Source of the DNA: Pseudomonadales bacterium
GTDB taxonomy: Bacteria; Pseudomonadota; Gammaproteobacteria; Pseudomonadales; Halieaceae
NCBI GenBank assembly: GCA_024234815.1
Contig: JACKNO010000003.1
Location: 1-64,000 of the forward strand
Reading direction: 5' to 3'
DNA: 64,000 nucleotides
The notes below the pieces were generated by a model, which saw only the letters and a list, made by a program, of their open reading frames with translations, searched no databases and was not told where the DNA came from. The position numbers were made by a program, and so were the translations under genes. Of the stretch, positions 25,909 through 33,855 are shown piece after piece; position 1 is the first letter of the stretch, and each line of letters begins with the position of its first letter.

Positions 25909-26225
25909 CGCGGCACAGTCTGGTAAAACTGCTGGAACTGTTGATCCTTGAAACTCTCCTCGCCCATTACGATACACTGAACCACTTTGGTCGCCGGGCT
26001 CAGTATACGGTCGGCGGTATACGCCTTGGCGCCCACCGCGAGTCGCTCGGCGACTGCCCTGGAACTCGCCTGCACGACGACTACCAGCCCGGGCTTGCCA
26101 CCTTCCGCCACTACCTGGCAGGCGAATTCAGCGGCGGTCTGGGCGCTGACCGAGCCGACAAAGCAGGAGCCGCATAGCACCAGCACGGCGGCCCATCCCG
26201 GTTTAGCGCACCTTGGAGATTTCAT
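25905..26225 (-). CDS. Small secreted protein of unknown function after pilE
   Basis: A 106-residue protein with a signal peptide (hydrophobic segment ending near VGSVSAQ) and a mature part of about 80 residues with two cysteines (FACQV and VQCIV), which could form a disulfide in the periplasm. The ATG at 26225 has AGAGG eight bases upstream; a GTG at 26234 would add three residues. It follows the pilE-like gene by 24 bases on the same strand, so it is probably the last gene of the first pilin operon. I do not recognise the family. P. aeruginosa has a small gene, pilY2, near here but in a different place, and I see no basis to equate them. Confidence 0.65.
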   Translation of the reverse strand: MKSPRCAKPGWAAVLVLCGSCFVGSVSAQTAAEFACQVVAEGGKPGLVVVVQASSRAVAERLAVGAKAYTADRILSPATKVVQCIVMGEESFKDQQFQQFYQTVPR

Positions 26226-26249
26226 TTCCAGCACCTCTTCAAAAGGGTT

Positions 26250-26699
26250 TTACCAACATTCCGCCGCGGCGGAACCTTCCGCGTCCCTGGCCCCGTTGGA
26301 GTCCAGAATAAATTTCGTGCAGCGTGAGTCGTCGGCCTGCGCGCCGCCAACGACCGGCGTCGCAGTGAGAATATAACAGCTGGCAATAGGACAGTTCGGG
26401 TCGGCCGCGACATCGATAGCGTAGTGAGTCTCTGCCGAGATCGCAGGGTCGGCCGCGAAGCCAAGTTGCGTCATATCAGCGGTATAGCTGGAGCGATCCA
26501 GCATGAAGCGCTCCTGCCGATTGGCCGCGTCCATCAAGCCGGCCTTGGCATCCGCGCGCCGGCCCTTTTGCAGACTGTCCTGGTAGCCGGGCAGAACAAT
26601 CGCCATCAGAATACCGATGATGGCGACGACAATCACGACCTCGACCAGGGTGAAGCCGCGGGAACTGCCTGGAAAACCCTGTGGAGCGCGCGCACTCAT
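26250..26699 (-). CDS. pilE: Type IV minor pilin PilE, copy 1
   Basis: Minor pilin-like protein of 149 residues. A short basic leader ends in the prepilin peptidase site RG/FTLVEVV, with the conserved Glu5 and a hydrophobic helix. The C-terminus has a cysteine pair and ends CW, as PilE and related pilins do. Its ATG overlaps the pilY1 stop codon (TGATG) and AGGAGGAA lies just upstream. In P. aeruginosa the same position holds pilE, a minor pilin that initiates pili with FimU, PilVWX and PilY1. Confidence 0.9.
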   Translation of the reverse strand: MSARAPQGFPGSSRGFTLVEVVIVVAIIGILMAIVLPGYQDSLQKGRRADAKAGLMDAANRQERFMLDRSSYTADMTQLGFAADPAISAETHYAIDVAADPNCPIASCYILTATPVVGGAQADDSRCTKFILDSNGARDAEGSAAAECW

Positions 26700-29600
26700 C
26701 AATATTCCTCCTGGAACCAGTAAGAGCCGTAGGGGCGGGGTATCGTAGTGCCGGTCAGGAACGGGCTGCCAATTGATCCACTGCCTCCGCCGGGGGGCAA
26801 CAGCAAACGAATTTCGCCGTCACTGCCAAAATGCGGAGACGGGGTATCGGGCAGGAGTTCACCAATTGCCCAGAACCGGTCGGTGTTTCCATCGTTGTCA
26901 AAGTCTTCCACGTCGGTTGCGTTTGCCAGATTGACAACGTACAGGCGGCCAGTGCCGGCAAGGGGCGTACAGGCGGTTGCAGACACCACTGCCGGGGAAA
27001 AGGTAGTGAAATACACCTTGCCACCGATGGTCAGGGAGCGGGCCAGGGACTTCTCCCCCGCCGCTTCCAGATCCAGGCGCCAGCCGCTGGCCGCCGCCAG
27101 CGCTGCCTGAGCCGCGTTGCGCTCTTCGGCGTCAAGGCTGCGCAGCAGGTTGGGCGTAACGTCATAGAGATCATCCGGCATCAGCGGCAAGCTGCAGCGA
27201 AAGTCCGGATCGGGTGGATCGGCGCCACAATCCGATGCGCTGGGCGCGGCGCCAAAATAGGGATTGATCGCCATATCGCGGAACATATAGAACTGGTTTT
27301 CCACCGGTTGCGGATTCAGATCATCCGGATTGCCCAGGTCATTGGGATTCGTGCGGTCACCGCTGCCGATCAGTATGGCGTCAAACGGCACACCTGCGTA
27401 GGTTGTGCGAACCACGTCGGGCGCGTTAAAGAAGCGGCGGTCGGTTGCGACCGTACCCTCGTTGACCCTGGCTAACTTCACAACACGCCAGCTGTCCTGA
27501 TTGGCATCCGGCCGCACGGACCCCGGCAGGTCCACCCGCCACACCTGGCCACCGGTGTCAGCAAAATAAATACGATCCGTCAATTCGTCACCGTTGCTGT
27601 CCAGTGCGGTAACGGTAGCCGCAACGGAGTGTTGCAGGTCCGCTTCCTGGAGATTGGTGACCGACGTGATTGCGGGTGTCACACTCCAGACCAACTCACC
27701 TGTCACCGCATCGACGATGAACAGGCCACGCCCCATCGCATCCGCGGTCGCCAGCCCCGGCGAGTCCTTGTTGATGTCATACCCGGCGCCAAAGATAAGT
27801 ACCGGCCTGGGTACGCCATCGTCATCTTTGTATCCGGGAACCCGCGTTACCACCGGTACTGACCAGGTTTGCCCCAGTTCTGCAAACCCGGGCATGGTGT
27901 TGTCGATGCGCCACAACAATTCGGGGGATTCGGGATCGGAGATGTCCATCGCATACAGGTGGCGGCCGCCGCGACGCAGGCCGAAGTATAAAAATGCCTG
28001 GTCGCTGGTAGCCGGGTCGCCCGTCACCACGAGGTTTCCATCCTTGTTACGATCCTTTGTATACAGCACGGCAGGCGCATCGATACCGTACACGTGCTGC
28101 GAGGAAACCGCATTCGTCCTGCGCTTGCGCAGCACCGGGGCGAGTTCCTTGGCGAAGAAAGCCCAGTCTTCCTGCCCGTCACTGTTATTGAACATGTGCA
28201 GGAAGCCGGCATTGGTACCGACAACAATCCGCAAATCCGGCGAGGAGGCGCTGAATTCATTGGTACGGGCGCCGTAGTTAACCACCAGCGGCTTGCTGTG
28301 CAACATGTCGCTCAGAACCCAGCGGGTATCATTCGTGGCATTGTCCTCATCCTCATCCGCGACGTCATAGCCCGCACCCCAATTAAGCGCGTCGAGAAAC
28401 CCGGCCTCGTCGCTCACGCCAAAAATCTGCTCATACAGTGTCGTGTAATCATTCTCATCGAGGCCAAAAGCCTCGGGAGTCATATTGTCGGCACTGTACT
28501 CCTGCAGAGCTTCATCCTCCCCGGTATTACTGTACAGCTCACGAGTAGCCGGGTCCCGCGCCTTCAGCAGCGCGCCTACCCCACCTTTTTCCACCAGCGG
28601 CCCGTCCTGGCTGTCTATGCTCCAGAAGGTGGTAGCGCTGGTTTTGATCTGGCCGGTAGCCGGGTCGATACCAGGATTGGCGGGATTGCGACTCTGGTCA
28701 ACCAGCACCGCGGTGCCTGTGCTCAAATCAATATCGAGGCGTTTGATATTGCCTGGCCAGTTCACTTTGCTGTCGGGCTTGAACATCGCAAAGAAAACCT
28801 CATTTCGGCTCTCCGTACGGGTGAAGGTATCCACCGCGACCGCCGGCGAGGTGAATGTGGTGTCCGTGGATAGTATATCCAGAATTGCCTCGTTGAAGGC
28901 CTCGGTCAACTGCTGGGCGTTCGCCGCCGGAAAATACTTTCCTTTGCCCATCTCTGCGGTTCTTGTCAGCAAGGGCTCGTCATCCTCCAGGCCATAACCA
29001 ATGGTGTAGGTTTGGGCCATGGCGTTATCTTCTGATGGATTGCCAGCGACATCGTGGCTTGCCATATACCCGACAATTTCAGGCAGACAGCTCTTTTCCA
29101 GATAAGGCACCGGAAGGAGTCCATTCAGGTAGGTTTCGCAGCTTTTACCGGTAAGCGCTTCGATAACGTCATTGGCATCCTGGTCATAGGTAGGCCTGCC
29201 ATCCGTCATCAGGATGACAAAGGTCTTGGCGCAGTCATTCAGGGGCGTGGCATAGGTGCCCGCGGGGCTTTCGGCGAGATCGTCTTTTGGCTGGGGATCA
29301 TTGGTCGGGTGCGTTTCATAGCCGTACTCCACACCCAGGCCGCCGAGGTAACGGTAGACTTCCATGGTGGCTTCGCACAGCGGGGTGTAGCCGGCGGAGA
29401 TGGTGCCTTCCAGGGCGGCCGTGAAGTCAGCGCGATCACTGTCCACGCCGTCAGTCATATCGGGTATCAGGCGCTGGACTATCCTGCCGCCATCGTAATC
29501 CCCGACCAGGCGACCGTCATTGAACAAGGCGAGGCCGAAATCTATCGATTTGTTCGCCTCTACCAGTGTGGAGACCACTTGTTGGGCTACCTCAAGCTTT

Positions 29601-30295
29601 GTGGGGCTGTCCAACCTCAGCGTCTCGTCATAGTACCAGTCCATGTAATGGGCACTGTAGAAAGTATAGGCGCTTTCGCCCCAATTCATGCTGGGGTCGG
29701 GATTCGGCCCATATTCCTGCCCAACCGTGCTCGTGTTCTGCGGATAGCCAGGAGCCCTGCCGGGGTTCAGGGGGTTGTTCTCGACGACGTCGGCCAGGCA
29801 TTCCACATCCGGCGCTTTGATCGAGCCGCTGTTGATTTCCAGCCAACCCGGGTCGCGCTGCTGGCCACCTACACAACTGAAGGCAGTACAGAACTGGTCC
29901 TGTCCGCCGGCAAACCAGCGCCGTGCTTTGGTCTGGAAAAAACCGTAATCCGCCAGCGAATCGATCGATGTGTCACAGCGATTACGGTTGGTGTACAGGA
30001 AGTCGTTCGAACCTTTCACCGGTGGCCGACCATTTTTTGACCAGTAGAAACGGTTGCCGGGGTGGGCATTGACGTAGGTTTCCGCCGGATCGTAGGGCGG
30101 CCGGTCCGCCACCACATCATTCATACTGAGTGAGTCATCGAAAAGGATCAGGACCATGGGGCGGGCCCCGGTAGCTGCCGGGGTGGCCTGGTATATCTCG
30201 GTATCGTCCGCATTGACTGCGCCGCCGCCGATAAGCAGCGCCAGAGGTGCTGCCAACAGCACGCGCAGCGTGTTCAACCTGCCCTTGCCCACCAT
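26699..30295 (-). CDS. pilY1: PilY1, copy 1, with intact von Willebrand A domain
   Basis: Pilus-tip adhesin and mechanosensor; it promotes pilus assembly with the minor pilins. The protein is 1,198 residues, with a signal peptide (about 10-30), a VWA domain whose metal site is complete (DDSLS near residue 55, Thr in GYTPL, Asp in LMTDGRP), and a C-terminal beta-propeller with calcium-type loops such as DSNGDELTD. Several cysteine pairs suggest disulfides. I start it at the ATG at 30295, which has GGAGG upstream; a TTG at 30310 would add five residues. It lies between pilX and pilE in the expected order. Confidence 0.93.
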   Translation of the reverse strand: MVGKGRLNTLRVLLAAPLALLIGGGAVNADDTEIYQATPAATGARPMVLILFDDSLSMNDVVADRPPYDPAETYVNAHPGNRFYWSKNGRPPVKGSNDFLYTNRNRCDTSIDSLADYGFFQTKARRWFAGGQDQFCTAFSCVGGQQRDPGWLEINSGSIKAPDVECLADVVENNPLNPGRAPGYPQNTSTVGQEYGPNPDPSMNWGESAYTFYSAHYMDWYYDETLRLDSPTKLEVAQQVVSTLVEANKSIDFGLALFNDGRLVGDYDGGRIVQRLIPDMTDGVDSDRADFTAALEGTISAGYTPLCEATMEVYRYLGGLGVEYGYETHPTNDPQPKDDLAESPAGTYATPLNDCAKTFVILMTDGRPTYDQDANDVIEALTGKSCETYLNGLLPVPYLEKSCLPEIVGYMASHDVAGNPSEDNAMAQTYTIGYGLEDDEPLLTRTAEMGKGKYFPAANAQQLTEAFNEAILDILSTDTTFTSPAVAVDTFTRTESRNEVFFAMFKPDSKVNWPGNIKRLDIDLSTGTAVLVDQSRNPANPGIDPATGQIKTSATTFWSIDSQDGPLVEKGGVGALLKARDPATRELYSNTGEDEALQEYSADNMTPEAFGLDENDYTTLYEQIFGVSDEAGFLDALNWGAGYDVADEDEDNATNDTRWVLSDMLHSKPLVVNYGARTNEFSASSPDLRIVVGTNAGFLHMFNNSDGQEDWAFFAKELAPVLRKRRTNAVSSQHVYGIDAPAVLYTKDRNKDGNLVVTGDPATSDQAFLYFGLRRGGRHLYAMDISDPESPELLWRIDNTMPGFAELGQTWSVPVVTRVPGYKDDDGVPRPVLIFGAGYDINKDSPGLATADAMGRGLFIVDAVTGELVWSVTPAITSVTNLQEADLQHSVAATVTALDSNGDELTDRIYFADTGGQVWRVDLPGSVRPDANQDSWRVVKLARVNEGTVATDRRFFNAPDVVRTTYAGVPFDAILIGSGDRTNPNDLGNPDDLNPQPVENQFYMFRDMAINPYFGAAPSASDCGADPPDPDFRCSLPLMPDDLYDVTPNLLRSLDAEERNAAQAALAAASGWRLDLEAAGEKSLARSLTIGGKVYFTTFSPAVVSATACTPLAGTGRLYVVNLANATDVEDFDNDGNTDRFWAIGELLPDTPSPHFGSDGEIRLLLPPGGGSGSIGSPFLTGTTIPRPYGSYWFQEEY

Positions 30296-30356
30296 GTGCG
30301 TATCCTCCAAACCCTGTTTCGTCGACCGGTTATCAGCCCGGACGACTGGCTGGCAG

Positions 30357-30875
30357 CTATGGGGTGCTGCCGCCGATTATTGTTTTTACAACGCCCAACT
30401 CGACTTTGGTGCGCGCCTGCCTGGGTGCCTCGTGTTCAGCCGCGACCCGATAGAAATCACAATCAAACAGGCCCACGCTGGAGGCCACCAGATTTCTTGG
30501 GCATGCGGTTGCCTCTGTAGTGAGAAACACATCGGTTTCCACCTTGCAGGCGCCGGCGTCATTGAGATTGCCCAATGGATTATCAGCATCGTCACACACC
30601 CAGTACTTGGAGCCGTCAGTGGCGCGAAAAATGTCCTGGGAGCCATCCCCGTCGAAGGGATCATTGGCGGTACCTGCCAGTGAGAGCGTGGCTATTATGC
30701 CCGCTTCAGCCGACTGGAAGGATTCGGAGGCATCCTGCATGTTGGCCGACATCTTCAGGCCCAGTGCACTGTTGCTGGCGGCTATCACGCTTATCACGGT
30801 GACCACCAGCAGAAACAGCAGGGCAACCACGAGGGCCACGCCCTGCTGCTGCCGAATCGCGTCATGGGTTTTCAT
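30357..30875 (-). CDS. pilX: Minor pilin PilX, copy 1
   Basis: A 172-residue pilin-like protein of the PilX type. After a short leader (QQQG/VALVVALL) comes a hydrophobic helix without Glu5, as is normal for PilX, then the family motif FQSAEAG near residue 50. The start ATG overlaps the pilW stop by four bases (ATGA). The mature domain contains a Cys pair (VCDD, GACK and further cysteines). Between its end at 30357 and pilY1 there are 61 bases. Confidence 0.9.
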   Translation of the reverse strand: MKTHDAIRQQQGVALVVALLFLLVVTVISVIAASNSALGLKMSANMQDASESFQSAEAGIIATLSLAGTANDPFDGDGSQDIFRATDGSKYWVCDDADNPLGNLNDAGACKVETDVFLTTEATACPRNLVASSVGLFDCDFYRVAAEHEAPRQARTKVELGVVKTIIGGSTP

Positions 30876-31912
30876 GCACCACCTCGTATCATCAGTTTCA
30901 GATTGCGCAGGGATACGCTTGTATGGCTGATCAGGCGTCGATATTCATCGTTCAGGGGGCCGACTGATACATCACCGAGTTGATAGGTCTTTTCGTCAGT
31001 ATACTGGGCGTCCTTGGTGGCGCTTCTGACCAACATGAACACCTCCACCGATTCCACCCCCGGCCAGTTGCCGGAAATCGTGGATGGATCCTTGTAGGTG
31101 TCGACCTCGCCATCACTGTCGCTGTCGTAGCCGAACAACAGCTGCATGTTTTCCACACCCTCGGCCAGATCCTCGGTAATGAATTCCATCGAGTCGGTGG
31201 TATCGTTGTAGGACAGCACACGGCGGCTCAACATTCTGGGCACATCGGGGTCCGCGTCCACCTGGCGAATATAGAATACTTCGTACTGATATTCCCAGGC
31301 AGTACCCCCTGGTATCTCGCCCCCGGTTGTAATCGAGGGCGGCGCCGTACCATCAAACAGCAGACCAGTAATATTATTGGTCATCACGTAGGCCCTGCCC
31401 GGCTCCAACGGCCCCGGATTGTCAATCACATTTCCGGGAGGGTCATTGGGATCGCGCACCCGCGGACCTGCGGTATAGGGCTGGGTCAGGGAGCGCTTGA
31501 TCACCAGCACGTCAGTACCCTCGGCCCCGTCGGTGATGCAGCCGAGAGCGCCGCCACCGCTGGCGACGGTAACGGCGAAACCCATGCGGGACAGGTTGTA
31601 AGCGCCGGCCTCGGCTGGCGTTGAGCAGTCTCCCGCCAGGGCGGTCGCTGTCAGGTCCGGATCGACCTCAACCCGGTTGGCGGCCAGTTCGCCAAAAAAG
31701 CCCACATGCCGCAGTGAGTCGCCGACTATCTGTTCGGCAAAACGCGCGTTCTCGGTCAACGCGGCGACCTGCTCTACCTCCACGTAGGAACGCTTCGTGG
31801 AAAGGTATATGGAAACCGCGCCAGCCATCAGCATAACGCCCAACAACATACCGACCATGAGTTCAACCAGGGAAAAACCAGCCTGTTGGGATGCCGTTCT
31901 CGCGCCAGCCAT
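30872..31912 (-). CDS. pilW: Minor pilin PilW, copy 1
   Basis: A 346-residue protein of the PilW family. The leader ends in AG/FSLVELMVG with Glu5, followed by a long periplasmic domain with the LTENARFAEQIV segment and a late VRSATKDAQYTDEK region typical of PilW. It begins two bases after the pilV stop and overlaps pilX. PilW is the large minor pilin that bridges the tip complex. Confidence 0.9.
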   Translation of the reverse strand: MAGARTASQQAGFSLVELMVGMLLGVMLMAGAVSIYLSTKRSYVEVEQVAALTENARFAEQIVGDSLRHVGFFGELAANRVEVDPDLTATALAGDCSTPAEAGAYNLSRMGFAVTVASGGGALGCITDGAEGTDVLVIKRSLTQPYTAGPRVRDPNDPPGNVIDNPGPLEPGRAYVMTNNITGLLFDGTAPPSITTGGEIPGGTAWEYQYEVFYIRQVDADPDVPRMLSRRVLSYNDTTDSMEFITEDLAEGVENMQLLFGYDSDSDGEVDTYKDPSTISGNWPGVESVEVFMLVRSATKDAQYTDEKTYQLGDVSVGPLNDEYRRLISHTSVSLRNLKLMIRGGA

Positions 31913-31914
31913 AC

Positions 31915-32523
31915 CTACAACTCCTCCTCATCAACCACATAGGTATTGGTCACCACCTGGCGACGGAACTCGTCCGTACCGGCGTCGAGTCCGCCACAGG
32001 TCGTTTCACCGGACTGCACTGCATCCGAAGATTTGTTCAGGCCCCGCCACTGGATGATCACGCGCAACTGCCCGGTATTGGTTTTGCCGGTGGCGGCGGA
32101 GAACTCTATGCAACCGTGCGGGTCAATCAGGCCGGCGGTATTGGTGGTGCCGATGGTCGCGCCGGCGCCATCCAGGGCCCGCTCCCAGGCCCACAGGTCA
32201 TACTCTGCCAACTGGTTCGGGTCACAGGCGCTGTCCCGACAGTTTTCGGCGGGCTCATCTACTCCCAGGGTGGCGCCGCCCAGCGGGCCCGCTCCTGCAT
32301 AGTCACTCATGCCCGCGGGATTGACCCGGATACGCTCAATAATCGCGTCTGCCAGAGTGACCGCCCGGGAATGCTGGATGGCCAGGTGCTGGGATGTTTT
32401 CGCCATGGACTGCAGGCTGACGATACCCAGCAGACCCACAGAAAGAATAACGAAAGCGATCAGGGCTTCAATCAGGGTGAAGCCGCGCTGGCTTCGTACA
32501 CTGCTATAACCGGTTGCACTCAT
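31915..32523 (-). CDS. pilV: Minor pilin PilV, copy 1
   Basis: A 202-residue type IV pilus modification protein PilV. The prepilin site is RG/FTLIEALIAFVILSVG with Glu5, and the AVTLADAIIERIRVNPAG segment is characteristic of PilV. Its product is likely part of the FimU-PilVWXE priming complex. It lies 17 bases after the fimT-like gene. Confidence 0.9.
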   Translation of the reverse strand: MSATGYSSVRSQRGFTLIEALIAFVILSVGLLGIVSLQSMAKTSQHLAIQHSRAVTLADAIIERIRVNPAGMSDYAGAGPLGGATLGVDEPAENCRDSACDPNQLAEYDLWAWERALDGAGATIGTTNTAGLIDPHGCIEFSAATGKTNTGQLRVIIQWRGLNKSSDAVQSGETTCGGLDAGTDEFRRQVVTNTYVVDEEEL

Positions 32524-32540
32524 GCTCAGCTCCAGTTGGG

Positions 32541-33074
32541 TCAGTCGCAGAGCGGATCATTGGGGTCCAGCGCCGCCGAACCCACAATTCCACCGGCCGA
32601 GACTACCAGGCCTCGCGCATGATTCTCCCCACGGTCATCACATACAGTGAAAGTACCCTGGGACCCCTTCGCCACATACCCCCTGCCGTCGAACTGTACC
32701 CAGTCACCACCACTGTAGCTGATGCCCAAAGTGTCCTCATCGAGCACCCTGGAAATAACTATCTGGTCATTGGGATCGTCCACCTGCCTGTCCCCATCAT
32801 CGTCGAGGAAAACGATATATCCGGCGTTCCAGTCGCCACTGCTGCAACTGGCACCGTCGGCGCTGCGACAAAGGGTTACGAAATTACGCTGGGAAAGGGC
32901 TTCCGAGCGTGCGCCATTGAGCGCGGCCCGCATGGCATAAACCTGGGACAACATGCGATTGTTCTTGATCAGATCTGAAAAGCCGGGCGCGACGACCGCG
33001 ATGACGATGGCCACGATAACCAGCGATATCATCATCTCTACCAGGGTGAAGCCGCCCGCCTTGCCTGTTTTCAT
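32541..33074 (-). CDS. GspH/FimT-type minor pilin, copy 1
   Basis: First gene of the downstream pilin operon, 177 residues. The leader is short (MKTGKAGG/FTLVEMM) and the mature protein has the FimT/GspH features, including ALNGARSEALSQRN and a YIVFLDDDGD motif. It corresponds to FimU or FimT of Pseudomonas; only one H-type pilin is present per cluster here. I start it at the ATG at 33074 because this gives a normal prepilin leader; AGGTG lies eleven bases upstream. A start near 33101 is possible. Cysteines near the C-terminus probably pair. Confidence 0.88.
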   Translation of the reverse strand: MKTGKAGGFTLVEMMISLVIVAIVIAVVAPGFSDLIKNNRMLSQVYAMRAALNGARSEALSQRNFVTLCRSADGASCSSGDWNAGYIVFLDDDGDRQVDDPNDQIVISRVLDEDTLGISYSGGDWVQFDGRGYVAKGSQGTFTVCDDRGENHARGLVVSAGGIVGSAALDPNDPLCD

Positions 33075-33336
33075 ACGCAACACGTCACCTGTCTGCCACA
33101 TCACTTATTGCTTTATGTACCAGCATAATACGAAAGCGATAATTTTTGTCTTGCCAGCGCCGACAGCAGGTATTTTCGTCCGACAAACGGTATGAATAAA
33201 CCGAAAAAAGTGAACTAACGCACAAAAAGGCAAAGGAGTACTGTGGTCTGGAGCCTGGCCCCAGTCATTTCGGGTTTGGGCATCGGGCGTGCCGTGAGGC
33301 AGTTTTCCCCGCTCCGGAGCGCCCCGCCACCACGAC
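33075..33336. other. Spacer between the two pilin operons
   Basis: This 262-base stretch carries no gene that I can support. It must hold the promoter of pilin operon 1. I searched it by eye for a sigma54 site (TGGCAC-N5-TTGC) and found no convincing one; the half-site TGGCA near 33162-33166 on the minus strand lacks the GC element. Just left of the operon 2 end is the palindrome GCTCCGGAGC (33311-33320). Confidence 0.6.
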
Positions 33337-33368
33337 GCTGGTAAGCAATCGGAATCCGGCTTACCAGC
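33337..33368 (-). terminator. Perfect ten-base-pair hairpin at the pilE copy 2 stop codon
   Basis: GCTGGTAAGC (33337-33346) pairs perfectly with GCTTACCAGC (33359-33368) around a 12-base loop. It spans the stop codon of pilE copy 2. No T tract follows on the minus strand, so it may be a Rho-dependent or processing element instead of a terminator. Confidence 0.4.
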
Positions 33369-33855
33369 AATCGGCAGGGCTGGCTGACAGGTCCCCTGTT
33401 ACGGCCTTGATACCCGTTCGTGAAAGCGAGAAGGTCGCACAGGCCGTGTCCTCACGCTGTCGATTAACCGGGCTTGCCATCGCTCCCAGGTAGCTCCCGT
33501 CCGCGATCACGAGAGTCAGGCGATAGACCGCCGCAGCCCTCGCCACCGCCTCACCCTGACTGTCGATGTAGTAGGGCTCACCCAGCCCCAGGCTTTCGAG
33601 CCCGACTGCATATTGTTTGCGGTTGACGAAAAACTGCTCCTGGCGGGCCGCCACCTCCAGCAGCCCCGCCCTCGCCGCCGCCCGGCCACTCTTTATCACC
33701 GCGGTCTGGTATCCGGGAAGGGCTACAAAAAACAGTATCCCCGCCACCGCCAGCGCCACCATCATTTCCAGCAGGCTGAAACCGGATGACCACCCAGGCA
33801 CCGCATTTCTACCTGCGACAGGGTGGCCTGCGAATCCGGGATGAAACCCCGTCAC
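33361..33855 (-). CDS. Type IV minor pilin PilE, copy 2
   Basis: A 164-residue pilin-like protein in the pilE position of operon 2. The prepilin site is SG/FSLLEMMVALAVAG with Glu5. The ALPGYQ segment and the C-terminal CW with an upstream cysteine match copy 1, but the rest is clearly diverged. The GTG start overlaps the pilY1 stop by four bases (GTGA) with AGAGG upstream; the frame extends to 33894 inside pilY1. The leader is longer than in copy 1, about 25 residues. Confidence 0.85.
   Translation of the reverse strand: MTGFHPGFAGHPVAGRNAVPGWSSGFSLLEMMVALAVAGILFFVALPGYQTAVIKSGRAAARAGLLEVAARQEQFFVNRKQYAVGLESLGLGEPYYIDSQGEAVARAAAVYRLTLVIADGSYLGAMASPVNRQREDTACATFSLSRTGIKAVTGDLSASPADCW

Noticed and set aside
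26831..27475. Plus-strand frame of 214 codons opposite pilY1 copy 1
   Set aside because: Antisense to a secure gene; the sequence is Gly/Arg/Ala/Ile rich and has no domain.
33105..33240. Possible PilR/sigma54 promoter for pilin operon 1
   Set aside because: A TGGCA half-site is present on the minus strand but the required GC element at the right distance is missing.
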